Positions 32,693-41,682 of a stretch of DNA of 64,000 nt are shown here, piece by piece. The first letter of the stretch is position 1. Each line of letters opens with the position of its first letter. A model generated the notes under the pieces. It was given only the letters and a program-made list of their open reading frames with translations. It was not told where the DNA came from and made no database searches. This stretch comes from Croceimicrobium sp963974215 (GTDB lineage: Bacteria > Bacteroidota > Bacteroidia > Flavobacteriales > Schleiferiaceae), in NCBI GenBank assembly GCA_963974215.1, contig CAXBBL010000004.1:248001-312000 (forward strand), written 5' to 3'. The position numbers were made by a program, and so were the translations under genes.

Positions 32693-33553
32693 ATGAATAC
32701 GGAAAGTTTGAAACTGATTGAATGCCCTCGTGATGCAATGCAGGGTATTCATCAGTTCATTCCCACAGATCAGAAAGTTTTGTACTTGCAATCTTTACTA
32801 AAGGTTGGCTTTGATACTCTTGATTTTGGAAGTTATGTATCGGCACCAGCCATACCCCAATTAAGAGATACCGACGAAGTATTAGACCGTTTGGATTTAT
32901 CGGAAACGAATACCAAATTACTAGCCATTATTGCCAATCGGCAAGGGGCAGAAATGGCGGCAAAGCGGCCCGAGATAAGCTATTTGGGATACCCTTTTTC
33001 GGTTTCGGAGATTTTTCAAAAGCGTAATACCAATAAAACCATAGCCGAAAGTATTGAGCTGGTGAAAGAGCTGCTTGAAATTTGTAATACGAATGATAAG
33101 CAACTGGTGGTTTATATTTCCATGGGGTTTGGTAATCCTTACGGAGAAGAGTGGAGCTTAGAACTGGTGGAGCAATATTGTGAGCAAATGATAAATTTGG
33201 GGGTGAAGATTTTATCGCTCTCTGATACTATCGGTACCTCCAATCCCGCTAACATTACGCATTTATTCTCGGGTTTAATTAATACCTTTCCAAATGTTGA
33301 GTTCGGTGCGCACTTACACACCACACCCGACACCTGGCATGAAAAAGTAAAAGCCGCATACGATGCAGGCTGTAGACGTTTCGACGGAGCGATTAAAGGT
33401 TTTGGTGGTTGCCCCATGGCTACGGATGAGCTTACTGGCAATATGCCCACCGAAAAACTGCTCACATTTATTCAGGAGAAAAAGCTTAGACACGATTTAG
33501 ACCTTTTGGCTTTCGAATCGGCCTATAATGAGGCACTTAAAACTTTCCCATAG
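32693..33553 (+). CDS. Hydroxymethylglutaryl-CoA lyase
   Basis: A 286-residue TIM-barrel enzyme of the HMGL-like family. It has 'ECPRDAMQG' at the metal-binding start, 'GAHLHTTPDTWHEK' with the catalytic His and the signature 'GFGGCPMATDELTGN' with the active-site Cys. It cleaves HMG-CoA to acetyl-CoA and acetoacetate in leucine degradation. The start is shortened relative to some homologues, but the first strand is present. Confidence 0.85.
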   Translation: MNTESLKLIECPRDAMQGIHQFIPTDQKVLYLQSLLKVGFDTLDFGSYVSAPAIPQLRDTDEVLDRLDLSETNTKLLAIIANRQGAEMAAKRPEISYLGYPFSVSEIFQKRNTNKTIAESIELVKELLEICNTNDKQLVVYISMGFGNPYGEEWSLELVEQYCEQMINLGVKILSLSDTIGTSNPANITHLFSGLINTFPNVEFGAHLHTTPDTWHEKVKAAYDAGCRRFDGAIKGFGGCPMATDELTGNMPTEKLLTFIQEKKLRHDLDLLAFESAYNEALKTFP

Positions 33554-33692
33554 AATCAGATTTACTAAGCATCTGTTTAGAAATTGTTTTTTAAGCTTTT
33601 TAAAACTATCACTTTTTCGAACTAGTAATTTAATATTGCCCGCAAATCCTTATTTGTTGGGAATATTGCTTTTTATTTTGATTCTAATTTTT

Positions 33693-33700
33693 TACATTTG
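33693..33700 (+). promoter_or_regulatory. -7 element TACATTTG
   Basis: TACATTTG fits TAnnTTTG and lies 28 nt upstream of the 48-residue reading frame at 33729. TTG triplets occur upstream but at non-consensus spacing. It supports transcription of the small ORF and perhaps the DCC-protein gene. Confidence 0.4.
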
Positions 33701-33728
33701 ATAGGAATCTATCAGATAATGGAGTGGG

Positions 33729-33875
33729 ATGAAATTAAATGAATTGCTAGTTTTAGCTTTAGAGGTTAGAGATTACGTTGAGCAAAAGGGTAAAACTTTG
33801 CCCATCAGTCAAGGTAAAATGCTGAAGGATAACGCAATGGATGTTTTCATTAAGGAAGTGAAATACACGGCTTAA
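33729..33875 (+). CDS. Small conserved-looking protein, 48 residues
   Basis: An ATG-started frame ending in TAA, encoding a 48-residue amphipathic polypeptide that begins MKLNELLVLALEVRDYV and contains 'EQKGKTLPISQGKMLKDNA'. Codon use is like the neighbours, and a TACATTTG element lies upstream. It stands alone in the 338-bp gap between the HMG-CoA lyase and DCC genes. I do not recognise the family. Confidence 0.5.
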   Translation: MKLNELLVLALEVRDYVEQKGKTLPISQGKMLKDNAMDVFIKEVKYTA

Positions 33876-33891
33876 CTATCTTTTAAATTTC

Positions 33892-34350
33892 ATGAAAACA
33901 AAATATCCGCCTTCACCCAATGCAGTTTTAATCTGGGATGGAGAATGTGAGTTCTGCGCTTTTTGGATTAGCTATTGGCAGAAGAAATTAGGTCCTTCCA
34001 TTGCGTATAAAACTTTCCAAAGTGCAGCGGTAGATTTCCCCGATATTAATCCCCGAGAATTTTTAGTCGCCAGTCATTTTATCGAACCTGATGGTGGCGT
34101 CTATCGTGGGGCGCGCTCTGCCTATCGCAGTTTAAGCTATGTAGGCAAATGGAAGTTTTTAGATCGCATGTATTTGCGACAAAGCTGGTTTCGCAAATTA
34201 AGTGATAAGCTTTATTATCTTATTAGTCATAAAAGATCCACCTTCTTTAAAATTAGTAAATTTCTTTATGGCTCTGATCCTTTATCGCTCAAGCCATTTT
34301 GGGTCATTTATCTTTTCCTTTTAGTCTATCTACTGAAAAGCTTATTCTAA
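33892..34350 (+). CDS. DCC-family thiol-disulfide oxidoreductase (DUF393)
   Basis: A 152-residue protein with the DUF393 signature near the N terminus, 'LIWDGECEFCAFWI', that is D-G-x-C-x-x-C. The mid part has 'GVYRGARSAYRSLSY' as in this family, and the C terminus ends in a hydrophobic segment ('PFWVIYLFLLVYLLKSLF') that probably anchors it. It lies 65 bp upstream of bshC, suggestive of thiol metabolism, although bshC has its own promoter. Confidence 0.82.
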   Translation: MKTKYPPSPNAVLIWDGECEFCAFWISYWQKKLGPSIAYKTFQSAAVDFPDINPREFLVASHFIEPDGGVYRGARSAYRSLSYVGKWKFLDRMYLRQSWFRKLSDKLYYLISHKRSTFFKISKFLYGSDPLSLKPFWVIYLFLLVYLLKSLF

Positions 34351-34376
34351 ATCAGCATAAATATTAGCAATCAAAT

Positions 34377-34410
34377 TTTGCTTTAATGCTGCTCGGGAAA
34401 ATTAACTTTG
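34377..34410 (+). promoter_or_regulatory. Promoter of bshC
   Basis: A TTTG at 34377-34380 and TAACTTTG at 34403-34410 match the Bacteroidota -33 and -7 elements with a 22-nt gap. The start codon of bshC follows 4 nt after the -7 box, which would give a leaderless or nearly leaderless mRNA if the transcript starts at the usual distance. Confidence 0.55.
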
Positions 34411-34414
34411 CCGC

Positions 34415-36016
34415 ATGATTGAAGATAGCCTATCTTTTAGGGAGACGGAGTGTTTCTCCCAATTAATTTGTGATTACCTTGACCAAGATCCGAAATTGAA
34501 AGATTTCTACGGACGCTTTCCCACTATCGAAAATTTTAAAGAACAGATTGCGGCAAAAAGCGATTTTAGCCAAGAAATCAGAGCAAGCCTTAGTGATGAT
34601 CTGCTCGAGCAATATCGCGAAGCAGGTATCGATTTAAAAGAATCAGCGCCTGTTCTTACCAATATTAGAAACCTAAAAGACCCCAATACTTTTACGGTTA
34701 CCACGGGTCATCAGCTTAACCTATTTACTGGCCCCCTTTATTTCGTTTATAAAATTGTAAACGCCATTAATTTGGCTGCTAATCTGCGTAAGCAATACCC
34801 CCAATATAACTTTGTGCCCATTTACTGGATGGCTACCGAAGATCATGATTTAGAGGAAATTAACTATATCAATCTTTACGGAGGTAAACTGCAATGGACA
34901 ACTGATCAAAAAGGTGCGGTGGGCAGAATGAATACTACTGGCATTGAATCTCTGATTGAGGAATTAGCCGAACATTTAGGTCCTGCCCAAAATAGTAAAA
35001 AGCTTATAGCTATTTTTAAAAAAGCCTATTTGGAGTGCGATAATCTTAGCGATGCAACGCGCGTATTGGCGCATGAACTTTTCGCGCAGCAAGGTTTAGT
35101 GATTGTGGATGGCGATAGAAGAGCTTTAAAGACTTTTATGAAACCCGCTTTCGAGGAAGACCTTCTCCATCATAGTAATAACAAAAGAGTAGAGGAGGCC
35201 AGCAAAGCCTTAAACCAACTGTATTTTTCCCAAGTTTTTCCGCGTGAAATCAATCTCTTTTATTTAAAAGGAAATGTAAGGGAACGCATCATCAAAAAGG
35301 ATAATCAGTGGTTGGTTTTAAATACCACTTTCTCCTTTACGGAAGATGCGCTTTTAGCTGAACTAGAGGAGTATCCAGAACGCTTTAGTCCTAATGTGGT
35401 CTTACGTCCACTTTATCAGGAAACCATTTTACCCAATCTCGCCTATATTGGTGGAGGGGGTGAAATAGCCTATTGGTTGCAATTAAAAACCATGTTTTCG
35501 GCCCAAAAGGTTGAGTTTCCTTGTCTAGTCTTGCGCAATTCTGTTTTATGGATAGAGCCTAAATGGCAAAACCGCATTGCCGATACCGATTTAAAGGTTA
35601 AAGATTTCTTTAAGCCTTTACACAAATTGAAAGCTTATTATTTAGAAGATGGCATGCCAGTAGATCCTTCTTTGCAAGAGTATGAACTAAAAATTGAGCG
35701 CATTTTCGATGAACTAGAGGATATAGCCAACTTAACCGAGAAAAGTATGTTAGGAGCGGTTAATGCCCAAAGGCAGAAGCAGTTAAATGGTTTGGCGAAT
35801 CTTAAGAAAAAGCTGGTCCGTGCCGAGAAGCGCAAGCATAAAGTAGATATGGAAAAAATTGAGCGTATTTACTATGCCCTTTTTCCCAATGCCTCTTTGC
35901 AAGAACGTCATGATAACATTAGTGCTATATATCCAGGGCATGGATCAAACTTTATTGATAAGCTGTTGAAAGAATTAGACCCTCTCAACTTCAGCTTTCG
36001 AGTTTTACGCGGATAA
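34415..36016 (+). CDS. bshC: Bacillithiol biosynthesis cysteine-adding enzyme
   Basis: A 533-residue BshC. Distinctive stretches: 'TVTTGHQLNLFTGPLYFVYKI', shown here by its core 'GHQLNLFTGPLYF', 'PIYWMATEDHDLEEIN' with the putative active-site region, 'YIGGGGEIAYWLQL' and the coiled-coil 'KKLVRAEKRKHKVDMEKIE'. The enzyme joins cysteine to glucosaminyl-malate to make bacillithiol, a low-molecular-weight thiol. bshA and bshB are not nearby. Confidence 0.93.
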   Translation: MIEDSLSFRETECFSQLICDYLDQDPKLKDFYGRFPTIENFKEQIAAKSDFSQEIRASLSDDLLEQYREAGIDLKESAPVLTNIRNLKDPNTFTVTTGHQLNLFTGPLYFVYKIVNAINLAANLRKQYPQYNFVPIYWMATEDHDLEEINYINLYGGKLQWTTDQKGAVGRMNTTGIESLIEELAEHLGPAQNSKKLIAIFKKAYLECDNLSDATRVLAHELFAQQGLVIVDGDRRALKTFMKPAFEEDLLHHSNNKRVEEASKALNQLYFSQVFPREINLFYLKGNVRERIIKKDNQWLVLNTTFSFTEDALLAELEEYPERFSPNVVLRPLYQETILPNLAYIGGGGEIAYWLQLKTMFSAQKVEFPCLVLRNSVLWIEPKWQNRIADTDLKVKDFFKPLHKLKAYYLEDGMPVDPSLQEYELKIERIFDELEDIANLTEKSMLGAVNAQRQKQLNGLANLKKKLVRAEKRKHKVDMEKIERIYYALFPNASLQERHDNISAIYPGHGSNFIDKLLKELDPLNFSFRVLRG

Positions 36017-36047
36017 ACTTTTTATCTTCGAGGCTTAAATAATAAGC

Positions 36048-38075
36048 ATGAAAAAATTAGCAGCCTACGGTGCCTTAGTCGGACTGTCCTTAGGAGCTTG
36101 TCAACCAAGTACCGAAGCCGAAAATTCTCAAAAACAAGAAACAATGCAAAGTAATTCGGAGTCTTCTGAATTTAAATGGGAAACAGAACAGTTTGCCGAT
36201 TTACGCGTCTTGCGCTACCAAGTGCCTGGCTGGGATAAATTAAGTTTACAACAAAAGAAATTAGCTTATTACCTAAACATGGCGGGCCTATCGGGAAGAG
36301 ATATCCTCTGGGATCAATTGTACCGTCATAACCTTGAAATTCGCAAGGCTTTAGAGCAAATCATTAAAAATGGTAGCGATAAACAAGGGGAAGAGTGGAA
36401 TAAGTTTATGGTTTACGCTAAGCGCGTTTTCTTTAGTAATGGTATTCACCATCATTATAGCCACGCCAAATTGGAGGCAGATTTCAGCGAAAGCTATTTC
36501 CGTGAATTATTGGCTGAAAATAATATCACACTGAATGAAGAAGCCATTGCGGTAATCTTTAATGAAAAGGATAGCAAAGGAGTAAGTAAGGATCCTGATA
36601 AGGATTTAGTTCTTGCTTCCGCGGTAAACTTCTACGATCCTGATATTAGCGAAAAAGAAGTAAGCGATTTTTACAATGCCAAAAAAGTGGCAGGCGATTT
36701 ACAGCCAATTAGCTATGGTTTAAATAGCAAATTGGTGCGCGAAAATGGTAAAATCGTTGAGAAGGTTTGGCATGTTGATGGCCTTTACGGTCCTGCCATA
36801 GCAAAGATTATTCATTACCTAGGCTTGGCGCAAGAAAATGCTGAGAACGAGCAACAAGCCAAAGCTTTAGGCTTATTAATTGAATACTATCGCACAGGCG
36901 ATTTAAAAACTTGGGATGCCTACAATATCGCTTGGGTTGAAGATACGGCCAGCACGGTGGATTATATAAACTCCTTTATTGAAGTTTACCACGATCCATT
37001 AGGTTATAAAGGAACTTACGAAACTATAATTCAAGTAAAGGACTTAGATGCCAGTGAAAAAATGGCGGTGATTAGCGATAATATTCAATACTTTGAAGAT
37101 AATTCCACCATTTTAGACCAACATAAAAAAGAGAAAGTTGTCGGCGTAAGCTACCGCATGATAAATGTAGTAGGAGAAGCGGGGGCTACCACGCCAGCCA
37201 CTCCGATTGGTGTTAACTTACCTAACGCCAACTGGATACGCGAAGCACATGGTTCAAAATCCATTAGCTTAACCAATATCGAAAGCGCCTATGAAAGTGC
37301 TAAAGGTGCGGGCTTTTTAGAGGAATTCACCTTTACTACAGAAGAAATGGAGCGTGCCAAGAAATACGCTGCACTTAGCGGTAAAATGCATACGGCTTTA
37401 CACGAAGTGGTGGGTCATGCCAGCGGTAAATTAGAGCCAGGAATAGCTACGCCTAAAGAGACTTTGAAAAATTACTCCAGTACTTTAGAGGAAGCGCGCG
37501 CCGACTTGGTGGCTCTTTATTTTATTATGGATCAGAAGATGTTAGATCTAGGTTTAATGGAATCCTTAGAAGCAGGCAAGGCAGAGTATGATGGCTATAT
37601 CCGCAATGGCTTAATGCTCCAATTACGTCGCTTAAAGCCCGGTGAGGAAATAGAAGAAGATCATATGCGTAATCGTCAACTTATTGCTGCTTGGGCATTT
37701 GAAGCAGGAAAGGATGAAAATGTGATTGAGAAAAAGGTCTTAAATGGTAAGACCTATTTTGTTATTAACGATTACGATAAGTTGCGTACTATTTTTGGAA
37801 TGCAATTGCGCGAAATTCAGCGTATTAAGTCTCAAGGCGATTACCAAGCAGGGAAAACTCTCGTAGAGACTTATGGCGTAAAGGTCGATCAAGCAATTCA
37901 CCAAGAAGTTTTAGACCGCACAGAGCAGTTAAACATTGCTCCTTATTCAGGCTTTATACAGCCTCAAATGGAAGCGGTGATGGACGGTGATAGCATTAGC
38001 GATATCAAATTAATCTTCCCAGAAGATTTTGTTGGCCAAATGCTTTATTACGGCGATAATCACTCTCATTTATAG
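36048..38075 (+). CDS. Dipeptidyl-peptidase III-like metallopeptidase (M49), lipoprotein
   Basis: A 675-residue protein. The N terminus is a lipoprotein signal ('YGALVGLSLGAC'), so it is probably periplasmic and membrane-anchored. The M49 zinc motif HExxGH appears as 'HEVVGHASGKL' at residue about 452, with the second motif 'LEEARADLVALYF' about 30 residues later (usual form EECRAD/E). DPP III removes dipeptides from N termini. Cys-to-Ala in the second motif is seen in several bacterial members. Confidence 0.88.
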   Translation: MKKLAAYGALVGLSLGACQPSTEAENSQKQETMQSNSESSEFKWETEQFADLRVLRYQVPGWDKLSLQQKKLAYYLNMAGLSGRDILWDQLYRHNLEIRKALEQIIKNGSDKQGEEWNKFMVYAKRVFFSNGIHHHYSHAKLEADFSESYFRELLAENNITLNEEAIAVIFNEKDSKGVSKDPDKDLVLASAVNFYDPDISEKEVSDFYNAKKVAGDLQPISYGLNSKLVRENGKIVEKVWHVDGLYGPAIAKIIHYLGLAQENAENEQQAKALGLLIEYYRTGDLKTWDAYNIAWVEDTASTVDYINSFIEVYHDPLGYKGTYETIIQVKDLDASEKMAVISDNIQYFEDNSTILDQHKKEKVVGVSYRMINVVGEAGATTPATPIGVNLPNANWIREAHGSKSISLTNIESAYESAKGAGFLEEFTFTTEEMERAKKYAALSGKMHTALHEVVGHASGKLEPGIATPKETLKNYSSTLEEARADLVALYFIMDQKMLDLGLMESLEAGKAEYDGYIRNGLMLQLRRLKPGEEIEEDHMRNRQLIAAWAFEAGKDENVIEKKVLNGKTYFVINDYDKLRTIFGMQLREIQRIKSQGDYQAGKTLVETYGVKVDQAIHQEVLDRTEQLNIAPYSGFIQPQMEAVMDGDSISDIKLIFPEDFVGQMLYYGDNHSHL

Positions 38076-38080
38076 TCTTA

Positions 38081-38110
38081 AATGGCCTGCTATTTGTTTA
38101 GTGGGCCATT
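38081..38110 (+). terminator. Hairpin after the DPP III-like gene
   Basis: AATGGCC (38081-38087) pairs with GGCCATT (38104-38110) and is followed by TTCATTTCATTT. The loop is 16 nt. It is a weak to moderate intrinsic terminator for the gene ending at 38075. Confidence 0.5.
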
Positions 38111-38134
38111 TTCATTTCATTTAAATTATTTCCT

Positions 38135-39187
38135 ATGAAATTAAGATTAGCAGGCCTAGCACTTTCGGCCTTGTTTTTAGCTTCTTGCGGTGGACAAAAG
38201 CCGGTTACGATTAACACCATGCGCCCCGCCGACATTGGCATCAATCCCGCAATTGAGACTATTTTAATCGTAGATCGAACCAAGCCTTCCAAAGAAAATA
38301 AATGGCTAAATATTGGCGAAGGCATCCTTACGGGAGAAGGGATAGAAGGAGATAAAGCGGCTGCACAAGCAGTAGTGAATAGCCTGAAAAATCAGTTACA
38401 GATTTCGCCGCGATTTAATGTATTGGTAGCGAGTGAACGACTAGAAGGTAATTCATTCTCGGCTGCTTTTCCTGAGCCTTTAAACTGGTCAACCCAACAA
38501 AACCTACTCAATCGTTACCAAGCAGATGCCTTAGTGTGTGTGGAAATCGTTGATTCAGATTTCATAGTAACTCAAGGTAAGCGCAAAGTAAAGCGTACAG
38601 TTGGAACGGGCGATAACCAAAAAACTATTGAGGTAGATGAGTGGTACGCCGAGGGAGTAGGGAATATTAAAATTGGTCTTAGGATGTATTATCCAGCTAA
38701 TAAGGAAATCATCGACCAACAATTACTCGATGAAACCAATACCTGGCAAGGAGCAGCAGATAGCAAAGCGGGCGCTATTGCCGCATTAATAAATCGCAAT
38801 GCTGCAACCAGAGAGTTAGCGGATATGGTAGGCCACGATTATGCTTATAAAATAGCACCTATGCCCGTACAATTACGCCGAATTTTTTACACCAAAGCCA
38901 AGGACTTTCCTGCTTTAGAAGAAGGAGCAAGGTTAGCAGAGGTCAATGATTGGCAAGCAGCTATATCTGTCTGGGAAAAAGCTATTCCTAGGGCCGAAGA
39001 GAAGGAAGCGGGCAGAATGAGCTACAATATAGCGGTGGCTTATGAGGTTTTAGGCGACTTAAAAGAAGCGGAAAGATGGGCTCAGCAGTCATATGCTAAA
39101 TTTGGAAATAAAACAGCTCGTACTTACGCGGCCCAAATTCAAAGAAGAATTATGGACCGACAAATACTCGAAAACCAAATGAAATAA
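38135..39187 (+). CDS. DUF6340-family lipoprotein
   Basis: A 350-residue lipoprotein: the signal 'LRLAGLALSALFLASCGG' has its lipobox Cys at residue 18. The body resembles DUF6340 proteins ('INTMRPADI', 'ILIVDRTKP', 'LVCVEIVDSDF') and the last 90 residues look TPR-like ('WQAAISVWEKAI', 'AYEVLGDLKEAERWA'). Unknown function. The stop codon overlaps the terC-like start, so it is translationally coupled. Confidence 0.72.
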   Translation: MKLRLAGLALSALFLASCGGQKPVTINTMRPADIGINPAIETILIVDRTKPSKENKWLNIGEGILTGEGIEGDKAAAQAVVNSLKNQLQISPRFNVLVASERLEGNSFSAAFPEPLNWSTQQNLLNRYQADALVCVEIVDSDFIVTQGKRKVKRTVGTGDNQKTIEVDEWYAEGVGNIKIGLRMYYPANKEIIDQQLLDETNTWQGAADSKAGAIAALINRNAATRELADMVGHDYAYKIAPMPVQLRRIFYTKAKDFPALEEGARLAEVNDWQAAISVWEKAIPRAEEKEAGRMSYNIAVAYEVLGDLKEAERWAQQSYAKFGNKTARTYAAQIQRRIMDRQILENQMK

Positions 39188-39921
39188 TGGATTTTACCGT
39201 ACTCTTTACCCTTGATGGCTTAATCGCTTTTTTGACCTTAAGCCTTCTAGAAATTGTATTGGGGATAGATAATATCATCTTCATCTCCATTCTAACCAAT
39301 AAGCTACCGGAAGATATTCGTCCTCGTGCTCGCTTAGCTGGAATTGCTTTGGCTTTGATTTTTAGAATTATCATGCTTTTAGGGATCACATGGATTATTG
39401 GCTTAACCCAACCTCTTTTTGAGGTGTTTTCTATGGCATTTACAGGTCGTGATTTAGTATTACTGGCAGGAGGTTTATTTCTGATCGCTAAGTCTACGAG
39501 CGAAATTCACCATAAAATGGAAAGCGAAGAAGGAGGGGAGTTAAGCAAGGGCTCCAAAGCACCAGGTAGTTTTTTAGCAATTATTGTACAAATTGGTCTT
39601 TTAGATATTGTATTCTCTTTCGATTCGATTTTAACCGCAATAGGAATGACAGAAGAAGTTATGATAATGATTCTAGCCGTAATAGTATCTCTAGGCGTAA
39701 TGCTGGTCTTCGCGGGAAGAATAGCCTCATTTATAGAGAAACACCCTACTTTACAAGTATTAGCACTTTCTTTTTTAATCTTAATTGGAGTGGTTTTAAT
39801 TGCTGAAGGCTTGCATCAACATATTAGTAAAGGCTATATCTATTTTGCCGTAGCATTCTCACTAATCGTAGAGGCAGTTAACATTAGAGTCCGCAAAGGT
39901 CAAAAAAGTGTTAAGCCTTAA
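39187..39921 (+). CDS. TerC-family integral membrane protein
   Basis: A 244-residue protein with about seven membrane segments and TerC hallmarks: 'LLEIVLGIDNIIFISIL' with conserved Glu and Asp, 'LARLAGIALALI'-like second segment and 'ILLDIVFSFDSILTAIGM' represented by 'LDIVFSFDSILTA'. TerC proteins are implicated in metal (Mn2+/Ca2+) export and membrane-protein metalation. Coupled to the preceding DUF6340 lipoprotein. Confidence 0.9.
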   Translation: MDFTVLFTLDGLIAFLTLSLLEIVLGIDNIIFISILTNKLPEDIRPRARLAGIALALIFRIIMLLGITWIIGLTQPLFEVFSMAFTGRDLVLLAGGLFLIAKSTSEIHHKMESEEGGELSKGSKAPGSFLAIIVQIGLLDIVFSFDSILTAIGMTEEVMIMILAVIVSLGVMLVFAGRIASFIEKHPTLQVLALSFLILIGVVLIAEGLHQHISKGYIYFAVAFSLIVEAVNIRVRKGQKSVKP

Positions 39922-39998
39922 TAGATTTTATCACTATCTACTGGGATTAAAGACTTAAAAGTATAAATTCGTGCCCTCAATATAAATCCCTATAAAAA

Positions 39999-40766
39999 AT
40001 GAGAAAAATTTTACTTTCACTTAGTGCTTTGCTAGCCTTTGGCGTGGCTCACGCGCAAAATGACATTAGTGTAACGCTAAATTCACCCACAGCCTCTAGT
40101 ACTATCGGACCAGGATTACCTTTTGCATTTGATGTAACTATCACCAATTTAGGTACCGCTGATGTAACTGCAAATGATACGGTTATCTTCTATCCTACTG
40201 TTAATGGTGGCTTACTTACTACGAATCAAAACGGTCAGAATGTTACCGTTGCTTTTAGACTTACTGGAACTACAATTTCTACCAACGGAATGGAAACTCG
40301 TGCAGTAAACTTTGGCGGATTGAATATCACGGGTGCTCCTGCCGGTAATATTGACATTTGTGGAAATGCATTTGTAGTCGGACCAAACTGGAATAATGTT
40401 ACTGAAAGCGATACTGTTAACAATACGGATTGTGCTTCTGTGGCTTACGATCCAAATGGTGGCGGAACAGTAGGTTTAGCAGAAAATATGGTGTATGCTG
40501 ATATTAAAAGCGTTCCTTTATTAGATGTATCTTACGCAAGTGGTTCTACCTATTTCGTAGAGGTTTACAATGTTTCTTCTGCAAGTGCTCTTGTTTCTTT
40601 TGTTGATCTAACCGGAAGAACTTTAATGACCCAAGAATTTGAGGTAAGTAACTCAGAGCTGAAAGGCGAGGTTTCTTTATCTAATCTTCCACAAGGCGTT
40701 GTTCTTGCTGTTCTTTCTGTTGATGGACAAGCGGTAAGCACTAAAAAAGTTGTAGTAGCTCACTAA
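39999..40766 (+). CDS. Secreted CARDB-like protein with T9SS type A sorting domain
   Basis: A 255-residue protein: signal peptide 'ILLSLSALLAFGVAHAQ', then an Ig-like or CARDB module ('PFAFDVTITNLGTADVTANDT') and a C-terminal Por-type sorting domain ('YFVEVYNVSSASALVSFVDL', 'LSNLPQGVVLAVLSVDG', 'KKVVVAH'). It is probably exported through the type IX system. A strong terminator follows. Ligand unknown. Confidence 0.75.
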   Translation: MRKILLSLSALLAFGVAHAQNDISVTLNSPTASSTIGPGLPFAFDVTITNLGTADVTANDTVIFYPTVNGGLLTTNQNGQNVTVAFRLTGTTISTNGMETRAVNFGGLNITGAPAGNIDICGNAFVVGPNWNNVTESDTVNNTDCASVAYDPNGGGTVGLAENMVYADIKSVPLLDVSYASGSTYFVEVYNVSSASALVSFVDLTGRTLMTQEFEVSNSELKGEVSLSNLPQGVVLAVLSVDGQAVSTKKVVVAH

Positions 40767-40791
40767 TTTTTACTGAGTTATAGCTCAAAAT

Positions 40792-40826
40792 AAAAGCGGC
40801 TCTCTGATTTTCAGAGAGCCGCTTTT
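40792..40826. terminator. Strong bidirectional terminator
   Basis: A perfect 16-bp stem, AAAAGCGGCTCTCTGA (40792-40807) with its complement (40811-40826), and a 3-nt loop. T-runs follow on both strands. It separates the T9SS protein gene from the converging DUF4399 gene. Confidence 0.92.
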
Positions 40827-40845
40827 TTATGCTGTGGTTTTTGAA

Positions 40846-41334
40846 CTATTTCACGGTAACCTTTATGCTGCTAGACATTTTCGGACCATAAGAACGGTGA
40901 TATCCGTCAGCGAATTGCATGGTCAGCTTGTACATTCCTGGTAACAGATCTAAAGAATCACTTAATTGACCTTTACCATAATGTATGTTTACACTATCCG
41001 CTGGAACCGTCCCGCCAGTGGGAATAAAGCCACCATTAATAATAATGTGATGGTGTCCTTTACCTTCGTTTACGGCTCCGGCAGGTTCAACCTCCATACC
41101 TTCAATACCGAACTCAACTAAAAAGGGACTACTTACCGTGTCGCCATCCTGAAGGTTAGTAAAAAGCACTTTAGCACCCTCTGGAACAGCAGGTGGCTGA
41201 TTCGCATCTGCGTCAGCATCACTGTTTTCTTGGGTTGTTTCGTCTGTTTTTGCGGAGTCCACCTCATTTTGAGGGCTATTACATGCTGAAAATATCGCTA
41301 AGGCAGCGATAATAGAAAGGGATTTTTTAATCAT
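40846..41334 (-). CDS. DUF4399 lipoprotein
   Basis: A 162-residue lipoprotein with signal 'SLSIIAALAIFSAC' and lipobox Cys near residue 18, an acidic Asp/Glu/Thr linker, and a DUF4399 domain: 'VLFTNLQDGDTVSSPFLVEFG', summarised by 'DGDTVSSPF', then 'GKGHHHIIING' and 'LPGMYKLTMQFADGYHRSYGP'. The His cluster could bind metal, but no function is established for the domain. Confidence 0.85.
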   Translation of the reverse strand: MIKKSLSIIAALAIFSACNSPQNEVDSAKTDETTQENSDADADANQPPAVPEGAKVLFTNLQDGDTVSSPFLVEFGIEGMEVEPAGAVNEGKGHHHIIINGGFIPTGGTVPADSVNIHYGKGQLSDSLDLLPGMYKLTMQFADGYHRSYGPKMSSSIKVTVK

Positions 41335-41682
41335 ATCTGAATTTTCCTCAAAGATACAGGCATTATTGGAACCTTAAAAAATATAGGCCTTTCTCTTTTA
41401 TTCTGATTTTCAAACAAAAGTATCAGCATTAGATTTTTAATTCAAGAAATAGCATTACCTGCTGACCAAGGCTTAATTTTCAATTGGGTCCTAATTATTT
41501 GTTGAAAACTAGATTGAAACAGTAAAGTAGAAGAATTTAAATAGTTGTATTTCAGTTATATATCGTAAAAATCGTTTAAAAAGTGTTATTAATAATTAAA
41601 TGTTAATATAATTTCAAGAATTGAAAATCAATGTGTTATACTATCACTATTTTTGATGAATAACCTCTGTAGCGAAGCAATA
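41335..41682. other. AT-rich intergenic region
   Basis: A 348-bp gene-free stretch between divergently oriented genes. It is very AT-rich and contains TATTTTTG (41648-41655), an exact TAnnTTTG match, just upstream of the hypothetical gene at 41683. I see no repeat, RNA gene or clear operator in the rest. Confidence 0.6.
41648..41655 (+). promoter_or_regulatory. -7 element deciding the start at 41683
   Basis: TATTTTTG is an exact TAnnTTTG. Transcription from it would begin near or after the in-frame TTG/ATG codons at 41653-41658, so translation more likely begins at the ATG at 41683, which also gives a clean signal peptide. Confidence 0.45.
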
